DNA of 58,480 nt from Planctomycetota bacterium (lineage in GTDB: Bacteria > Planctomycetota > SZUA-567 > JAFGGJ01), in the NCBI GenBank assembly GCA_016930595.1, contig JAFGGJ010000068.1, positions 1 through 58,480 on the forward strand, written 5' to 3'. Below, piece after piece: positions 43,116 through 52,777 of the stretch. Made by a program: the position numbers and the translations under genes. Each line of letters begins with the position of its first letter. Positions within the stretch are counted from its first letter, which is position 1. The notes beneath the pieces are model-generated. The model saw only the letters and a program-made list of their open reading frames with translations. It had not been told where the DNA came from and did not search any database.

Positions 43116-44255
43116 CTAGCCTCCGGCCCCCGCCAGGTACTTCCGTATCGTTGCGTCCAGCAGCCGGGCTGCTTCCGGCATCCGCTCAACGCACACCCAC
43201 TCGTTTTCCCTGTGGATCGTCCCCACGCTGCCGGGACCTATCGTCACCACGTCCGTGCCCTTGTCCCTGAATTGCGCCGCGTCCGTACGCCCCAGAGCGA
43301 AGCGGTACACCGGCTCTGAATTATACAGTTCCCTGTACGCCTCCTCCGCCACTCTCAGCAGACGGCCGTCCAAATCCGTCACCGCGCCTTCGACCCCGCT
43401 TATCCTTACTATTTCCACGTCGCGTCCCACGCACAGCCCCTCTAGTTCCTTCCTGAAATCCTCCCCGCTTTCGTCCGGCCCCACTCTCCTGTTGACGTGG
43501 ACCACCGCGCTGTCGGGTATGACGTTGTTCGCCGTGCCCCCTTCCGCCAGCGTCACCGATATCGCGTGCCTGTACCTGGCCCCCTTGTAGAAATCGACCC
43601 ATTCGTAGTCGTTCATCTTTTCTATTTCCAGGACAAGCCTGGCTGCTTCGTATATCGCGTTTTTCCCCTTCCATGGCGCCGACGAATGACACGCCGAGCC
43701 CCTCACCTTCACGTCCGCCCCGAAACTCCCCTGGCAGCCGACCTCGATCTCCGGCCGGCCTTCTTCGGCCGCTGTCGGCTCGAGCGTTATGACGACGTCC
43801 GCCGGCATCGTCTCTGCTATTCGTCTGGCCCCGTTCCCCTTGCCCCCAGCCGAACTCTCCTCGCATACCGTAAAATCGCAGTGGATGCTCCCCTGCCCCG
43901 GCGGCGTCATCGTTGTTATCAGGTTCAGCATCACCGCCACGCCGGCCTTCATGTCGCTTGTACCCAGCCCGTACAGCTTCCCGGCCTTCAGAACCGGCTT
44001 GTACGGATCGCTCTCCCATCCGGATACCGGCGGCACCGTGTCAAGGTGTCCCAGCAGGTGTACCGCCGGCCGCCCCTCTCCCTTCCTTGCCACGATGTTA
44101 TCCTCGCCGTCCCGCTCGAAAGCCGTTCCTTCCTTCTCAAGAAAAGATTCGACGTAGTCCGCTATATCCGACTCGTTCCCCGATATCGACGGTATGGAAA
44201 CCAGGTCGGAAAGCACCTGCACGTACCGGCTTTCGTTCCATATCCCTGACGTCAC
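43116..44255 (-). CDS. M20-family peptidase/deacylase (DapE/ArgE-like)
   Basis: 379 residues. Two-zinc amidohydrolase of the DapE/ArgE/CPG2 group. Zinc and catalytic blocks: LLGHLDTVPP (HxD), GLGTSDMKAG (bridging Asp), CEESSAGGKGNG (catalytic Glu-Glu) and TLEPT. ARYRHAISVTLAEGGTANNVIPD is the dimerisation lid region. It could be succinyl-diaminopimelate desuccinylase or N-acetylornithine deacetylase; no lysine or arginine genes are near, so it is left unnamed. GTG start at 44255 overlaps the M42 stop by 4 bases (GTGA), with GGGAG 7 bases upstream. Confidence 0.88.
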   Translation of the reverse strand: MTSGIWNESRYVQVLSDLVSIPSISGNESDIADYVESFLEKEGTAFERDGEDNIVARKGEGRPAVHLLGHLDTVPPVSGWESDPYKPVLKAGKLYGLGTSDMKAGVAVMLNLITTMTPPGQGSIHCDFTVCEESSAGGKGNGARRIAETMPADVVITLEPTAAEEGRPEIEVGCQGSFGADVKVRGSACHSSAPWKGKNAIYEAARLVLEIEKMNDYEWVDFYKGARYRHAISVTLAEGGTANNVIPDSAVVHVNRRVGPDESGEDFRKELEGLCVGRDVEIVRISGVEGAVTDLDGRLLRVAEEAYRELYNSEPVYRFALGRTDAAQFRDKGTDVVTIGPGSVGTIHRENEWVCVERMPEAARLLDATIRKYLAGAGG

Positions 44256-45349
44256 CGCTTCGCTCCCATTCCGATTATCCCTTCGAACGCCGCCTCGTCC
44301 AGCCGCCTGATAACTTCCACGACAAGCCTCACCGAACTTTCGAAATCGCCCGTGTCCAGAATGCCGTGATGCGCATGAATATACCGGCAAGGCACGCCCA
44401 GGTACAGCGACGGAACACCCCTCCCGGCGTATTGCAGCTCTCTGCCGTCGGTCGTGCCTCCCTTGAGGCTCGTGTACTGGTACGGGATTCCGGCGGCCCG
44501 CGCCGTTTCCGTGACAAAGTCCCTCAGCCCCCTGTGGGGAATCAGCCCGCCGTCGAGAACGCATACCATGGCGCCTTTGCCGAATTCTCCCTGCGCTTCC
44601 TCCTGCTTTATACCCGGCACGTCGGCCGCAATGCCTGACTCCAGCACCAGCGCGACGTCCGGGTCGGCCGTGGCCGCCACCGTCTTGGCGCCGCGGGTAC
44701 CTACTTCCTCCTGAACCGTGGCGCATCCAATGACCGTGTTAGGGTGCCCCCCGTCCCGCAGTTCCTCCAGCACCCTTACCATCACCGCCAGCCCCACCCT
44801 GTCGTCCCAAGCCTTGGCCAGGATCCGTTTTCCTCCGGCCATGACGGTGAACGGAGCATCCGGCACTATCGGGTCGCCGGGAGCGATCCCAAGCCCCTCT
44901 TCCACCTCCTCCTTCGACGACGCCCCGACGTCTATGAACATGTCCTCTATCTTCACCACTTTGCCGGCATCTTCCTTGTCCATGAGATGCGGCGGCTTGG
45001 ACCCTATAACCCCGGGCACCGACTCGCCCCTGCCGTTTATCACCACTACCCTCTGCGCCAGCAGCACCTGGCTGAACCATCCTCCCAGCGTCCAGAACCG
45101 TATGAACCCCTTGTCGTCTATCAGCTTGACCATCAGCCCTATCTCGTCCATGTGCGCGGGCAGGACTATTCTCGGGCGCGCCGAGGCGCCCTCCTTCTCG
45201 AAAAACACGTTCCCCATCCGGTCCTCGTCCACCCGCGCAATGCCGGCCAGTCGCACTTTCAGCCACTCGGCCACGGGTTTCTCGTAGCCGGGCACCCCCG
45301 GAATCGCCGTTGCCTCCTTAAGCAATGCGAGCGTATCATCTCCCGTCAT
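44252..45349 (-). CDS. M42-family aminopeptidase (glutamyl aminopeptidase/endoglucanase M type)
   Basis: 365 residues. Metal and catalytic motifs of M42/TET peptidases: LPAHMDEIGLMV (HxDE), ILAKAWDDRVGLA (bridging Asp), TVQEEVGTRGA (catalytic Glu-Glu) and the C-terminal HAHHGILD. Cytoplasmic, probably a tetrahedral dodecamer degrading peptides released by proteases. The ATG at 45349 overlaps the preceding stop region by 14 bases. Coupled to the M20 gene, so the two may act in turn on peptides. Confidence 0.92.
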   Translation of the reverse strand: MTGDDTLALLKEATAIPGVPGYEKPVAEWLKVRLAGIARVDEDRMGNVFFEKEGASARPRIVLPAHMDEIGLMVKLIDDKGFIRFWTLGGWFSQVLLAQRVVVINGRGESVPGVIGSKPPHLMDKEDAGKVVKIEDMFIDVGASSKEEVEEGLGIAPGDPIVPDAPFTVMAGGKRILAKAWDDRVGLAVMVRVLEELRDGGHPNTVIGCATVQEEVGTRGAKTVAATADPDVALVLESGIAADVPGIKQEEAQGEFGKGAMVCVLDGGLIPHRGLRDFVTETARAAGIPYQYTSLKGGTTDGRELQYAGRGVPSLYLGVPCRYIHAHHGILDTGDFESSVRLVVEVIRRLDEAAFEGIIGMGAKR

Positions 45350-45728
45350 CCGGCTCCTCCTTCCGCGACTCAATGGCCGACACCTTTGCGGACAGCATGT
45401 CCAGTTTGCTCTCCAGCGCCACCAGCGCCCAGAACTGGAAATGCGCAACCTTTGAAAACCGGTACAGAAAATACGCCATCTTCACCGAGATCAGCATCAC
45501 TCCCATCTCGAAGAAAAGCCGGTAGCTGAACTCGTCGGCGGCGAAAAGCGCGCCTGTGAACGCCAGCAGCACCACGGTGAAAAACACACCGTTCATCACT
45601 ATATCCCGTCTCTTCGCCTTTCCGCCGAACGCACCCAGCCCGTGTATGATCGTGTTCTGCTTCTTGAGGAATCCCTTGAGTTCTTCCTCGTTGTTCATGT
45701 CCATCATCGGTTCTTTGGGTTTCTTCAT
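45336..45728 (-). CDS. Small two-span membrane protein
   Basis: 130 residues. Charged N-terminus with Lys and Met repeats, two hydrophobic helices (about 45-66, GVFFTVVLLAFTGALFAA, and 70-90, RLFFEMGVMLISVKMAYFLY), then an amphipathic C-terminal helix that may coil (VALESKLDMLSAKVSAIESR). No family recognised. It lies between the DUF5107-TPR gene and the M42 gene and overlaps the latter. Confidence 0.72.
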   Translation of the reverse strand: MKKPKEPMMDMNNEEELKGFLKKQNTIIHGLGAFGGKAKRRDIVMNGVFFTVVLLAFTGALFAADEFSYRLFFEMGVMLISVKMAYFLYRFSKVAHFQFWALVALESKLDMLSAKVSAIESRKEEPDDGR

Positions 45729-45750
45729 TACGCCTCCGATCCGTCCCCGG

Positions 45751-48700
45751 TCAGAAAACCTCCATGCCGTGCTTCTTGAGATAGTTTCCCCACCTGTGGT
45801 AGGGCCTCCTGCGAATGACTTCCTTGATATGCCCCGCAGCCTCGCCCTTCTCCCCCTTCAGAAGCGCGACCAGCGCCCTCAGAAACAGCTCCTCCACCGG
45901 GTCCAGGTAGAGCCAGAATACTTCCCTGCGGTCAAGCCTGCCCTGCAGTTCCTCCGCCGTCTTCAGCACCTGCTTCTTCCTGCCGAGCCTCTTCTCGCAC
46001 AGCCCTTTGAAATAATACGCCGGCGTCGCCCATTCCAGCTTCTCCGCCGCTCCCTCCATGTACTCCTTCCTCGCTTCGCTCTTCCTCCCGAGCGCCGCAA
46101 GAATGTCGCCGCGGATCAACGACAACCGCGACTGCGCCTCGTGCACCGTCGTGTCGATCAGCAGGTTCTTCGGGTATTCCCGCACCGTCTCCATTTCCTC
46201 CAATGCCTTTTCGTACTGGCCGCGTCTCATGTACTTCATCGCCGTGTAGAGGTGCACGTCGTCATACATCCGCCTGGTCGCGAACCCGCCCTCGCTCGAA
46301 TAGAAAATATGCTTCCCGAGCAACTCTATCGCCTTGTCGTACTTGCCGCTGTCCGCCAGGTAATGCAGGCACCTGGTCCTCACTTCGTTGTGCTGTGCCA
46401 GCAACGCTTCGGGCATGTTCGCCCATAATTCGTCCCTGTCCGCGCGGGCGCCGGCCTCCGACATCAGCCTGTCCGCCTCGCACACCGTGTCGTGATCGCG
46501 CCTCGCTCCGATCGCCTTCTTGTAGTACTCGAGCGCCTTGCGCTTCTTCCCGAGCCCCACCCAGTTGACGTAGCCCAGGCTCCTCAGTATCAGGTCGGAG
46601 CCGGGCTGCAGGGCTTCCGCTTCCCTCAGCAGCCCCAGGGCGTCGTCCGGCCGGTAGCGGCTTGCATACAGGTTCCCCAGGAACAGCCTCGCGTTCGCGT
46701 CCTTCGGGTCGGCCTCGACGGCGAGCCGCAGAGCACGCTCCGCCTCGCTCCGGTTGGGATACACACGTTCCGGCCCGGCGCCCGCCGCCCGGCTCAGCGC
46801 AGCCTTGATCTCCCCCTGCCGCGCCCCCATGTCCTTCAGGACCATCGCCAGGTAGTAATACAGCATGGCCTCGCCGTCCGTGTCCCTTACCTTGTCGCCC
46901 GAATACATCTCCAGTATTTCCCGCGCCTCGGCGTACATGCCGGCCCTCGCGTATGCCAGCCCGCACCCTATGTACCGCTGCACGGTCCGGCTGTGCTTTT
47001 CCACCAGGCGTTTTTCGCTGCGCCCGGCCGCTTTTTCATCCCCCATGGCCCTGTACGCCAGCCGCATCTCGTTCTCGGCCATGCCGTCGGTGGCCTGCCG
47101 CAGCGCCACCTTTCCCGCCTCTTCAAGCGCCTCGTCGGGACGCCCCATCCGCCTCAGTACCGCCGCCCGCAGAACCGCCGGCATGTCCGCACGCGCCGAC
47201 AGATCCACCGCGTGCGACAGGTGGTACAGCGCTTCCTCCCAGTGCCCGTGGACGGCGGCGATCTCGCCCAGTTCCCAGCGCGCGGCGTGGGCGATGTCTA
47301 TCGACCGCCTCGCCACACGGTACAGCGCCTCGGCCGCCCCTTCCATGTCTCCGAGTCTCCGCTTGGCCACGCCCAGGTAGAACGATCCCCGCGTCTGGTC
47401 CCGGTCCAGCGTCACCGCCTTCTTCAGGATCTCCGCCGCCTCCACGTACTTCAGCTGCCAGATCAGTATCCCCCCCAGTTGTATCATGGCCGCCACGTTT
47501 TCCGGGTCCAGCTTCAGCACCTTCTTCAACTTCTCACCGGCGGCGCGCCTCAAGTCGTGTTTCAGGTTCTCCACGGCGTCCTTGTAGACGGCCTCCACCT
47601 TCTGGGCCTCCCCGTCCTCTTTCCGTTTCCGCCCGCGCCGCTTCTGGAACGCCCTGAAGCTCTGCGGTATCCACTCCGCGTAATCCTCCTCGCGGATTTC
47701 CTCCGGCCCGCGCGGCGAATACCGCAGCACCTCTCTCCAGTTGCTCACGACCCTCACCGCCAGTTCGTTCTCCGGCACGTCTCCGACCTTCGCCCTGACC
47801 GTGTGCACTTCTCCGGGCCTGATGTCGAATTCCGACTCCGCGGCGCTCCGTCCTTTCTCCTCGATGATCAGCCGGCCCGCCATTGCCTTCGTGACGTTCA
47901 GTCTCGCCACCGCCGTCTTCCCGGCGCCCGTCCCCTCGTAACTCATGTTCGCCGCGGCGTCCAGGTTCGCGGCCACAAACCCGTCCATCCCGTACACCGG
48001 GTACCAGTGCTCCGTCCATTCCAGCACTTCCCCCGGGTCTATGAAACCGTAGTCCGCCTGCGTCGGGAACCGCCCCCTCTGGATCTCTATGTACGGCCCG
48101 GATCCTTCCGACAGTATCCTCTCCCACACCTCGCCGCGTGCGCCTCCGCCCCAGGTGAAGAACTTCCGCCCGGGCAGTTCGTCCAGCGACGCCACGTTCA
48201 CCACCCCTATGTCGTTGGTGTGGTCGTATGCTCCGAAAAAGTCGTTCTTCCCTCCCAGCGTGAACACGTCCGCTCCCACCTCGAAGTTCTTGTACCACGC
48301 GATGTTTCTTCCCTTGTGAATCGGGAAATTCACCAGGCCGCGCCAGGTCCATGCTGCAGGAGTATCCACTATGAACTCCGTCCCCTCCGTCGCCAGCAGC
48401 GCCGCGTTCGCCCAGTAGTAGTAACGGTTGGATATCTCCGTCTGGTTGTACAGCCTCACCCTCGTCGCTATCAGCGTGCTCCCGGGGTACAGCCCTATCG
48501 TCACCGACCACCTCATCCCGCTCGCCAGCTCGACGTCCGACACCTCGACCCCGGAAAACCCCTCTTCCTCCACCAGCGCATAGTCCACCGGCAACGCCGT
48601 CGTCACCGTGTGCCCTATCGGAAAATTGAACTCGATCCCCGTCGGTATCCACGCGCCCCGCAGCCCCACCAGCCCGGGCTTCACCACGCAGTTCCGGTAG

Positions 48701-48969
48701 AATATCTCCGTGTCGTTCATCTTGTTGTAGACGCCGTAGATGTGTCCGCCGAGTTCCGGCAGCACCGTCACCTTCAGATGCTCGTTCTCCACGTACGCCG
48801 CAGTGTACTCCACGTCTTCCCTGTTGTTTGTCAGGTCGTCGTTCCTGGTGTACGGGTAGATCCGCCCGTAGCCTTCGTGCAGCGGCGCCGCAAGCCGCGA
48901 AAGTTCCCCCGTCTTGTACGTGGGGATCACCAGTCCTTCCGTCCACACTCTCACTGTTGCAACGGACAT
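45751..48969 (-). CDS. DUF5107 (mutarotase-like) protein with C-terminal TPR repeats
   Basis: 1072 residues. The N-terminal half (about 1-420) is a DUF5107/galactose-mutarotase-like beta-supersandwich: VTVLPELGGHIYGVYNKMND, GAWIPTGIEFNFPIGH, WANAALLA, DHTNDIGVVNVA and FFTWGGG. The rest (about 450-1070) is TPR-type helical repeats (for example LLRRA-like KLDPENVAAMIQLGGIL and AVEADPKDANARLFLGNL). Proteins of this plan are found with sugar-degradation genes; no glycosidase is nearby. ATG at 48969 with AAAGGTG 6 bases upstream; a GTG at 48978 is less likely. No signal peptide, so probably cytoplasmic. Confidence 0.85.
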   Translation of the reverse strand: MSVATVRVWTEGLVIPTYKTGELSRLAAPLHEGYGRIYPYTRNDDLTNNREDVEYTAAYVENEHLKVTVLPELGGHIYGVYNKMNDTEIFYRNCVVKPGLVGLRGAWIPTGIEFNFPIGHTVTTALPVDYALVEEEGFSGVEVSDVELASGMRWSVTIGLYPGSTLIATRVRLYNQTEISNRYYYWANAALLATEGTEFIVDTPAAWTWRGLVNFPIHKGRNIAWYKNFEVGADVFTLGGKNDFFGAYDHTNDIGVVNVASLDELPGRKFFTWGGGARGEVWERILSEGSGPYIEIQRGRFPTQADYGFIDPGEVLEWTEHWYPVYGMDGFVAANLDAAANMSYEGTGAGKTAVARLNVTKAMAGRLIIEEKGRSAAESEFDIRPGEVHTVRAKVGDVPENELAVRVVSNWREVLRYSPRGPEEIREEDYAEWIPQSFRAFQKRRGRKRKEDGEAQKVEAVYKDAVENLKHDLRRAAGEKLKKVLKLDPENVAAMIQLGGILIWQLKYVEAAEILKKAVTLDRDQTRGSFYLGVAKRRLGDMEGAAEALYRVARRSIDIAHAARWELGEIAAVHGHWEEALYHLSHAVDLSARADMPAVLRAAVLRRMGRPDEALEEAGKVALRQATDGMAENEMRLAYRAMGDEKAAGRSEKRLVEKHSRTVQRYIGCGLAYARAGMYAEAREILEMYSGDKVRDTDGEAMLYYYLAMVLKDMGARQGEIKAALSRAAGAGPERVYPNRSEAERALRLAVEADPKDANARLFLGNLYASRYRPDDALGLLREAEALQPGSDLILRSLGYVNWVGLGKKRKALEYYKKAIGARRDHDTVCEADRLMSEAGARADRDELWANMPEALLAQHNEVRTRCLHYLADSGKYDKAIELLGKHIFYSSEGGFATRRMYDDVHLYTAMKYMRRGQYEKALEEMETVREYPKNLLIDTTVHEAQSRLSLIRGDILAALGRKSEARKEYMEGAAEKLEWATPAYYFKGLCEKRLGRKKQVLKTAEELQGRLDRREVFWLYLDPVEELFLRALVALLKGEKGEAAGHIKEVIRRRPYHRWGNYLKKHGMEVF

Positions 48970-48981
48970 AGCTGTCACCTT

Positions 48982-51762
48982 TCACTCGCCGGATGTCATC
49001 GCCCTGAACAGACCGGACACCTCTTGCCTGTAGTAATCCACGTCCTCAGAGAGCAGTCGCGCCGCGCTCTTGCGGCGGCCTTCACGGTACCCCGCCGCCA
49101 GGGCAACGCCGCGCCTCTCTTCCACGCCGGGCAGGATACCCGGGAGGTCCGGCCTCGCAAGCCTCAAAGTCCGTTCGATTTTCGAAAGAAATACGTATCC
49201 CGAACATGCCGTCGCCGCACGGCTCAGCGTCAGCGTCCCCTCCGCGTGCAGTCTCGCAATCGCCTCCGGAATGTTCCCGCAGGACTGGCCGCCGGCGCAC
49301 GCCAGGGCATATACCAGCATCTCTATGTCTCCCGTCCCGCCACGGCCCTTCTTCAGGTCCTCCGCCGGATATGCTTCCGCCTGCCGGCGCCTCATGCGCG
49401 CCGCTTCCGCAAACAGCTCTTCCGCCGCGGGCATGTTCGCCAGCAGGTGCCTCCTCCTCACCTCCTCCATCCGTACGGCGCTCCTTGATACGCCCCTCAT
49501 CCGCCCCCAGACGGCCATGAACTCCCACGTCTTCATACCCCCGCCGGACACGTAGTTCGTGAACGCCTCCGCCGTCGGCACCAGCACTCCCCTGCTCCCC
49601 TCCGGCCGCAGCCTCTCGTCCGTCTCCAGCCCCACTTCCCGGTTCAGGAATCTCAGCATCTCCTGCACCGCCGGCTCCATTTCCCCGGCCGCGGCGGCGT
49701 CAGGCGCTATGAAAAGCAGGTCCGCATCCGACCCGTATGATCCTTCCCGCCCGCCCAGCCTCCCCAGCGCATACACCTCCAGCCTGTCCCCCAGCCCCTT
49801 CGCTTCCAGCAGGCGTCTTATCACCGTCTCGTTCACTTCCGCTATCAATCCCGGAACGTCCTGCTCGCGGCTGCCGTCCAGGTCCACTGCGGCCACCCGG
49901 CAGAGCGCCCTCGTCCTCGCCCTTGCCAGGTCTTCCAGCCCCGCCGCCGCAATGCTCCGCTTCACGGCGGCGCGCAGCTCTTCCATGCCCGTCCCGTTCC
50001 CGAGAATCCCCTCCGCCATCTCCGGGTCGGCAAGCATCCGCTCGTAGAAATGCCCGCTGTACCCTATCAGCCTCAGCAGCTCCCCGACGCGTCCCTTTTT
50101 CACCAGCTCCAGCGGGAACCCCTCCTGCCCGAGCACCCTTTCCAGCCTCTTGATGTACTCCTCACGCGCCACCGGCATCGCCAGCACTCCCGCCGGCCCG
50201 TCCGCGTCGAAACCGTAGTGTTCCGCCAGCCTTTCGATCTCGCGCCTCACCGGTTGCGTCAGGCCGGCCAGGGCTTCCTTCGCCTCCGCCGTGCGTCTCG
50301 CCGGCGCCGCCGTAGGAACGTTCGCACCGCGGGCCGCCATCACCCTTCCCGCCGTCTCCGCCACGCCGTCGGTATGCCTCTGGAACGCCTCTTCCAGCGC
50401 CCCGGCGTCTTTCAGCCCCATCGACCGCGCCAGCAGCCGCCGCCCGCTTTCGCTCGCAGGCAGTACGAAAGTCTGCAGCTCCTGCGCCAGTTGCAGCCTG
50501 TGCTCCAGGGCCCTCAGAAACCTGTACGCCCCGGCCAGTGTCTCGGCGTCCCCATCTTCAAGGGCACCCGCCGCCGCCAGCGCTCCTATCGCGTCCAGCG
50601 TCGACCTCGCCCTCACGCCGGGATGTCTCGCCCCCTCCGCCATCTGCAGCCACTGTACCGTGAATTCCACGTCCCTTATCCCGCCGCGCCGCTGCTTCAC
50701 GTGCCCCTGCGGCCCTTCGTTCCTCCGCCTCATCAACACCAGCGAACGCAGAACCTCCGCCGGGTATTCCCGCCCGAACACCAGCTCCCTCATCCAGTCC
50801 ACGAGCTTCCCGCCGCTCTCCCTCGACCCGGCAATAACGTTCGAACGTATCATCGCCTGGTACTCCCACGCGGCCGCCCTGTCCTTGTAGTACTTCCTCA
50901 TGTACCGGGCCGTCGGCACGAGTCTTCCGCTGCTTCCCTCCGGCCTCAGCCTTAAATCCACGCGCGCCGGCCTGCCCCACGCCGTGTCCGTCTCGAGCAC
51001 GGCGACAACCGCTTCGGCCAGGTCCTTCGCCTTCTCTCCGGCGGCTCCCTCCCCCTGCACAAACACCAGGTCTATGTCCGACGAATAATTCAACTCGCCT
51101 CCCCCGAGTTTCCCCATGCCCAGCACCGCGATCGATTCCGCGGGAACACCCGTATTCCGCGCCGCCGCCGCCACGGCGTCCGCCACCGCCCCCTCGGCCG
51201 CCGCCGAAAGCCTCTCCAGCACGTCTTCCAGTCTTATCCTGCCGGCGAGGTCCAGGGCCGCCGTCCTGAAAAGCTCCGTCCGCTTCCGCCTGGCTATCTC
51301 CTGCGCTGCGCCCCTTATGGATATGCCCTCCGGCAGGCCGGCTTCCGCCGTCGCAGGCCCGGCCAGCCCTCCGGCCCCCACCAGCTCCCGCAGCTCGCCG
51401 GCGTGCATCACCGCCAGCTCCCCCAGCGACCCTGAAAGCGAAAACACCTCCGCAAGCGCCGCCAGATCCCCTTCCGGCAGCCCCAGCAGCCAGTCCAGTC
51501 CGTCCCCGTCCAGTTCCCCCGTAAGCGCCGCCAGGCCGCTCAGCGCAAGGTCCGGGCCCGCAGCGTCCAGAATCACCCCCATCACACGCCTCGTCCGGTT
51601 CTCCTCCCGCCCAAGGTGCCCGTGCAGCACCGTCAGGTTCCTGCGGCACGCCGCGGGCGCCTCGAACCCCAGGTCCGCCAGCGCCCTGAACACCCTCGCC
51701 CGCTCGGTCCCGACAGGCTCGTTTCCACCCAGCCGCGAAAGTACTTCTTCCGGTACTTCCAC
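48982..51762 (-). CDS. glnE: Glutamine synthetase adenylyltransferase/deadenylase GlnE
   Basis: 926 residues, close to the usual 950. Regulates glutamine synthetase by adding and removing AMP. Two nucleotidyltransferase domains are visible: N-terminal LGMGKLGGGELNYSSDIDLV (about 214-233) and a second with LGRLGGREGSYGSDADLLF (about 690). Both keep the G-G-x(n)-SDxD motif. KQRRGGIRDVEFTVQWLQ and KKGRGGTGDIEMLVYALA are the matching downstream blocks of each half. Start GTG at 51762 with GAGG 8 bases upstream and TAGAAT as a possible -10. No glnA or glnB in the window. First gene of the nine-gene - strand run. Confidence 0.92.
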   Translation of the reverse strand: MEVPEEVLSRLGGNEPVGTERARVFRALADLGFEAPAACRRNLTVLHGHLGREENRTRRVMGVILDAAGPDLALSGLAALTGELDGDGLDWLLGLPEGDLAALAEVFSLSGSLGELAVMHAGELRELVGAGGLAGPATAEAGLPEGISIRGAAQEIARRKRTELFRTAALDLAGRIRLEDVLERLSAAAEGAVADAVAAAARNTGVPAESIAVLGMGKLGGGELNYSSDIDLVFVQGEGAAGEKAKDLAEAVVAVLETDTAWGRPARVDLRLRPEGSSGRLVPTARYMRKYYKDRAAAWEYQAMIRSNVIAGSRESGGKLVDWMRELVFGREYPAEVLRSLVLMRRRNEGPQGHVKQRRGGIRDVEFTVQWLQMAEGARHPGVRARSTLDAIGALAAAGALEDGDAETLAGAYRFLRALEHRLQLAQELQTFVLPASESGRRLLARSMGLKDAGALEEAFQRHTDGVAETAGRVMAARGANVPTAAPARRTAEAKEALAGLTQPVRREIERLAEHYGFDADGPAGVLAMPVAREEYIKRLERVLGQEGFPLELVKKGRVGELLRLIGYSGHFYERMLADPEMAEGILGNGTGMEELRAAVKRSIAAAGLEDLARARTRALCRVAAVDLDGSREQDVPGLIAEVNETVIRRLLEAKGLGDRLEVYALGRLGGREGSYGSDADLLFIAPDAAAAGEMEPAVQEMLRFLNREVGLETDERLRPEGSRGVLVPTAEAFTNYVSGGGMKTWEFMAVWGRMRGVSRSAVRMEEVRRRHLLANMPAAEELFAEAARMRRRQAEAYPAEDLKKGRGGTGDIEMLVYALACAGGQSCGNIPEAIARLHAEGTLTLSRAATACSGYVFLSKIERTLRLARPDLPGILPGVEERRGVALAAGYREGRRKSAARLLSEDVDYYRQEVSGLFRAMTSGE

Positions 51763-51897
51763 CTGTTCCGCCTCTCTCCGCCCGTTTCTTTACGCAGTCA
51801 TTCTACTTGTGCCGCGCCCTGCTGCAGAGATATTACTTGCGCGGCCGGATTCCTCCGGTACCATATACTTGGTTTTTTCCTCGTCGTGGAGTCGCTG

Positions 51898-52272
51898 ATG
51901 CTCGGTGTCATCCGTAAGGGCAACGTGGTCGTTATTGTGCCGAAAGGCGCCTTTGACCACAAGATGGCCGCCGAAATGGAAGCCAAGATCTTCGACTATA
52001 TCGATCGCGGCGTCGTCGATTTCCTCCTGGACCTCACCAAGGTCAAAGGCATATTGTCCAGGGGCGTTCACTCCCTCATCGAACTCTATGCACGCGCCCA
52101 CGAAAAAGGCGGCACCGTCAAGCTCTGCGGCCTCCAGCGCGACGTCAAGTTCGTCCTCGAATTCGCCAAACTCGGCGAAATCTTCGAAATCTTCGACTCC
52201 CAGAAAGCCGCCCTCGAAAGCCTCGGCATCACCGACGGTCCCAGGCCTTACCGCCCCAGGCACCGCCACTAG
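51898..52272 (+). CDS. STAS-domain anti-sigma factor antagonist-like protein
   Basis: 124 residues. STAS pattern: VVVIVPKGAFDHKMAAEMEA, VVDFLLDLTKVKGILSRGVHSLIELY, GTVKLCGLQRDVKFVLEFAKLGEIFEIF, then a basic tail. The usual DSSGL phosphorylation loop is ILSRGV here, with one Ser left. Partner kinase and phosphatase are not nearby. ATG at 51898 has GGAG 6 bases upstream, and a TATACT (51864-51869) may be its -10. Divergent from glnE, convergent with greA (5-base gap). Different in sequence from the STAS gene at 30.9 kb. Confidence 0.85.
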   Translation: MLGVIRKGNVVVIVPKGAFDHKMAAEMEAKIFDYIDRGVVDFLLDLTKVKGILSRGVHSLIELYARAHEKGGTVKLCGLQRDVKFVLEFAKLGEIFEIFDSQKAALESLGITDGPRPYRPRHRH

Positions 52273-52277
52273 CTCCG

Positions 52278-52751
52278 CTACCTGTCCAGCTTTACCACCC
52301 TGTACTTTATCTTGAGCCCGTTCGGCGTGTCGAACTCGAACTCCTCCCCCTCCTCGCGCCTCAACAGCGCCTGTCCCAGCGGGCTCGTCGTCAGTATCTT
52401 CCCCTCCAGAAAATTCTCCTCCCCGGCGCCCACCAGGTGGTATTCCTCCTCGTCCCCGGCCTCCATGTCCACCAGCGTCACCCTGCTCCCTATCGTCGCT
52501 ATCCCCTCCGGCAGCTTGCTGTCGTCTATAAGATCCGCCGCCGCCAGCTTCGCCTTGACCTGGGCTATCTTCCCCTCCAGCCCCGCCAGCGCTTCCTTCG
52601 CCGCGTGGTACTCCGCGTTTTCCGACAGGTCCCCGTGCTCCCTGGCCGTCTGTATCGCTTTCCTCAGCGCGGGAACCTTCCCTTCCAGATCCTTCATCTC
52701 CCCCTGCAGCTTCCTGTATCCCTCCCGTGTCATCGCAATTCTGTTCGCCAT
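52278..52751 (-). CDS. greA: Transcript cleavage factor GreA
   Basis: 157 residues. N-terminal coiled-coil finger with the catalytic acidic tip DLSENAEY (about 41-48) and the C-terminal FKBP-like domain (EEYHLVGAGEENF, TSPLGQALL, GEEFEFDTPNGLKIKY). Rescues backtracked RNA polymerase by stimulating RNA cleavage. Own sigma70-type promoter and a leader with a stable hairpin. GGAGG lies 5 bases before the ATG. Confidence 0.95.
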   Translation of the reverse strand: MANRIAMTREGYRKLQGEMKDLEGKVPALRKAIQTAREHGDLSENAEYHAAKEALAGLEGKIAQVKAKLAAADLIDDSKLPEGIATIGSRVTLVDMEAGDEEEYHLVGAGEENFLEGKILTTSPLGQALLRREEGEEFEFDTPNGLKIKYRVVKLDR

Positions 52752-52777
52752 TTTTTCCCTCCGGCCAAAACAAGGGA

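Noticed and set aside
46492-49488. A 998-codon open frame on the + strand
   Set aside because: It lies opposite the DUF5107-TPR and glnE genes. Its translation is low-complexity (Arg, Pro, His) without any domain, as expected for the antisense of GC-rich coding DNA.
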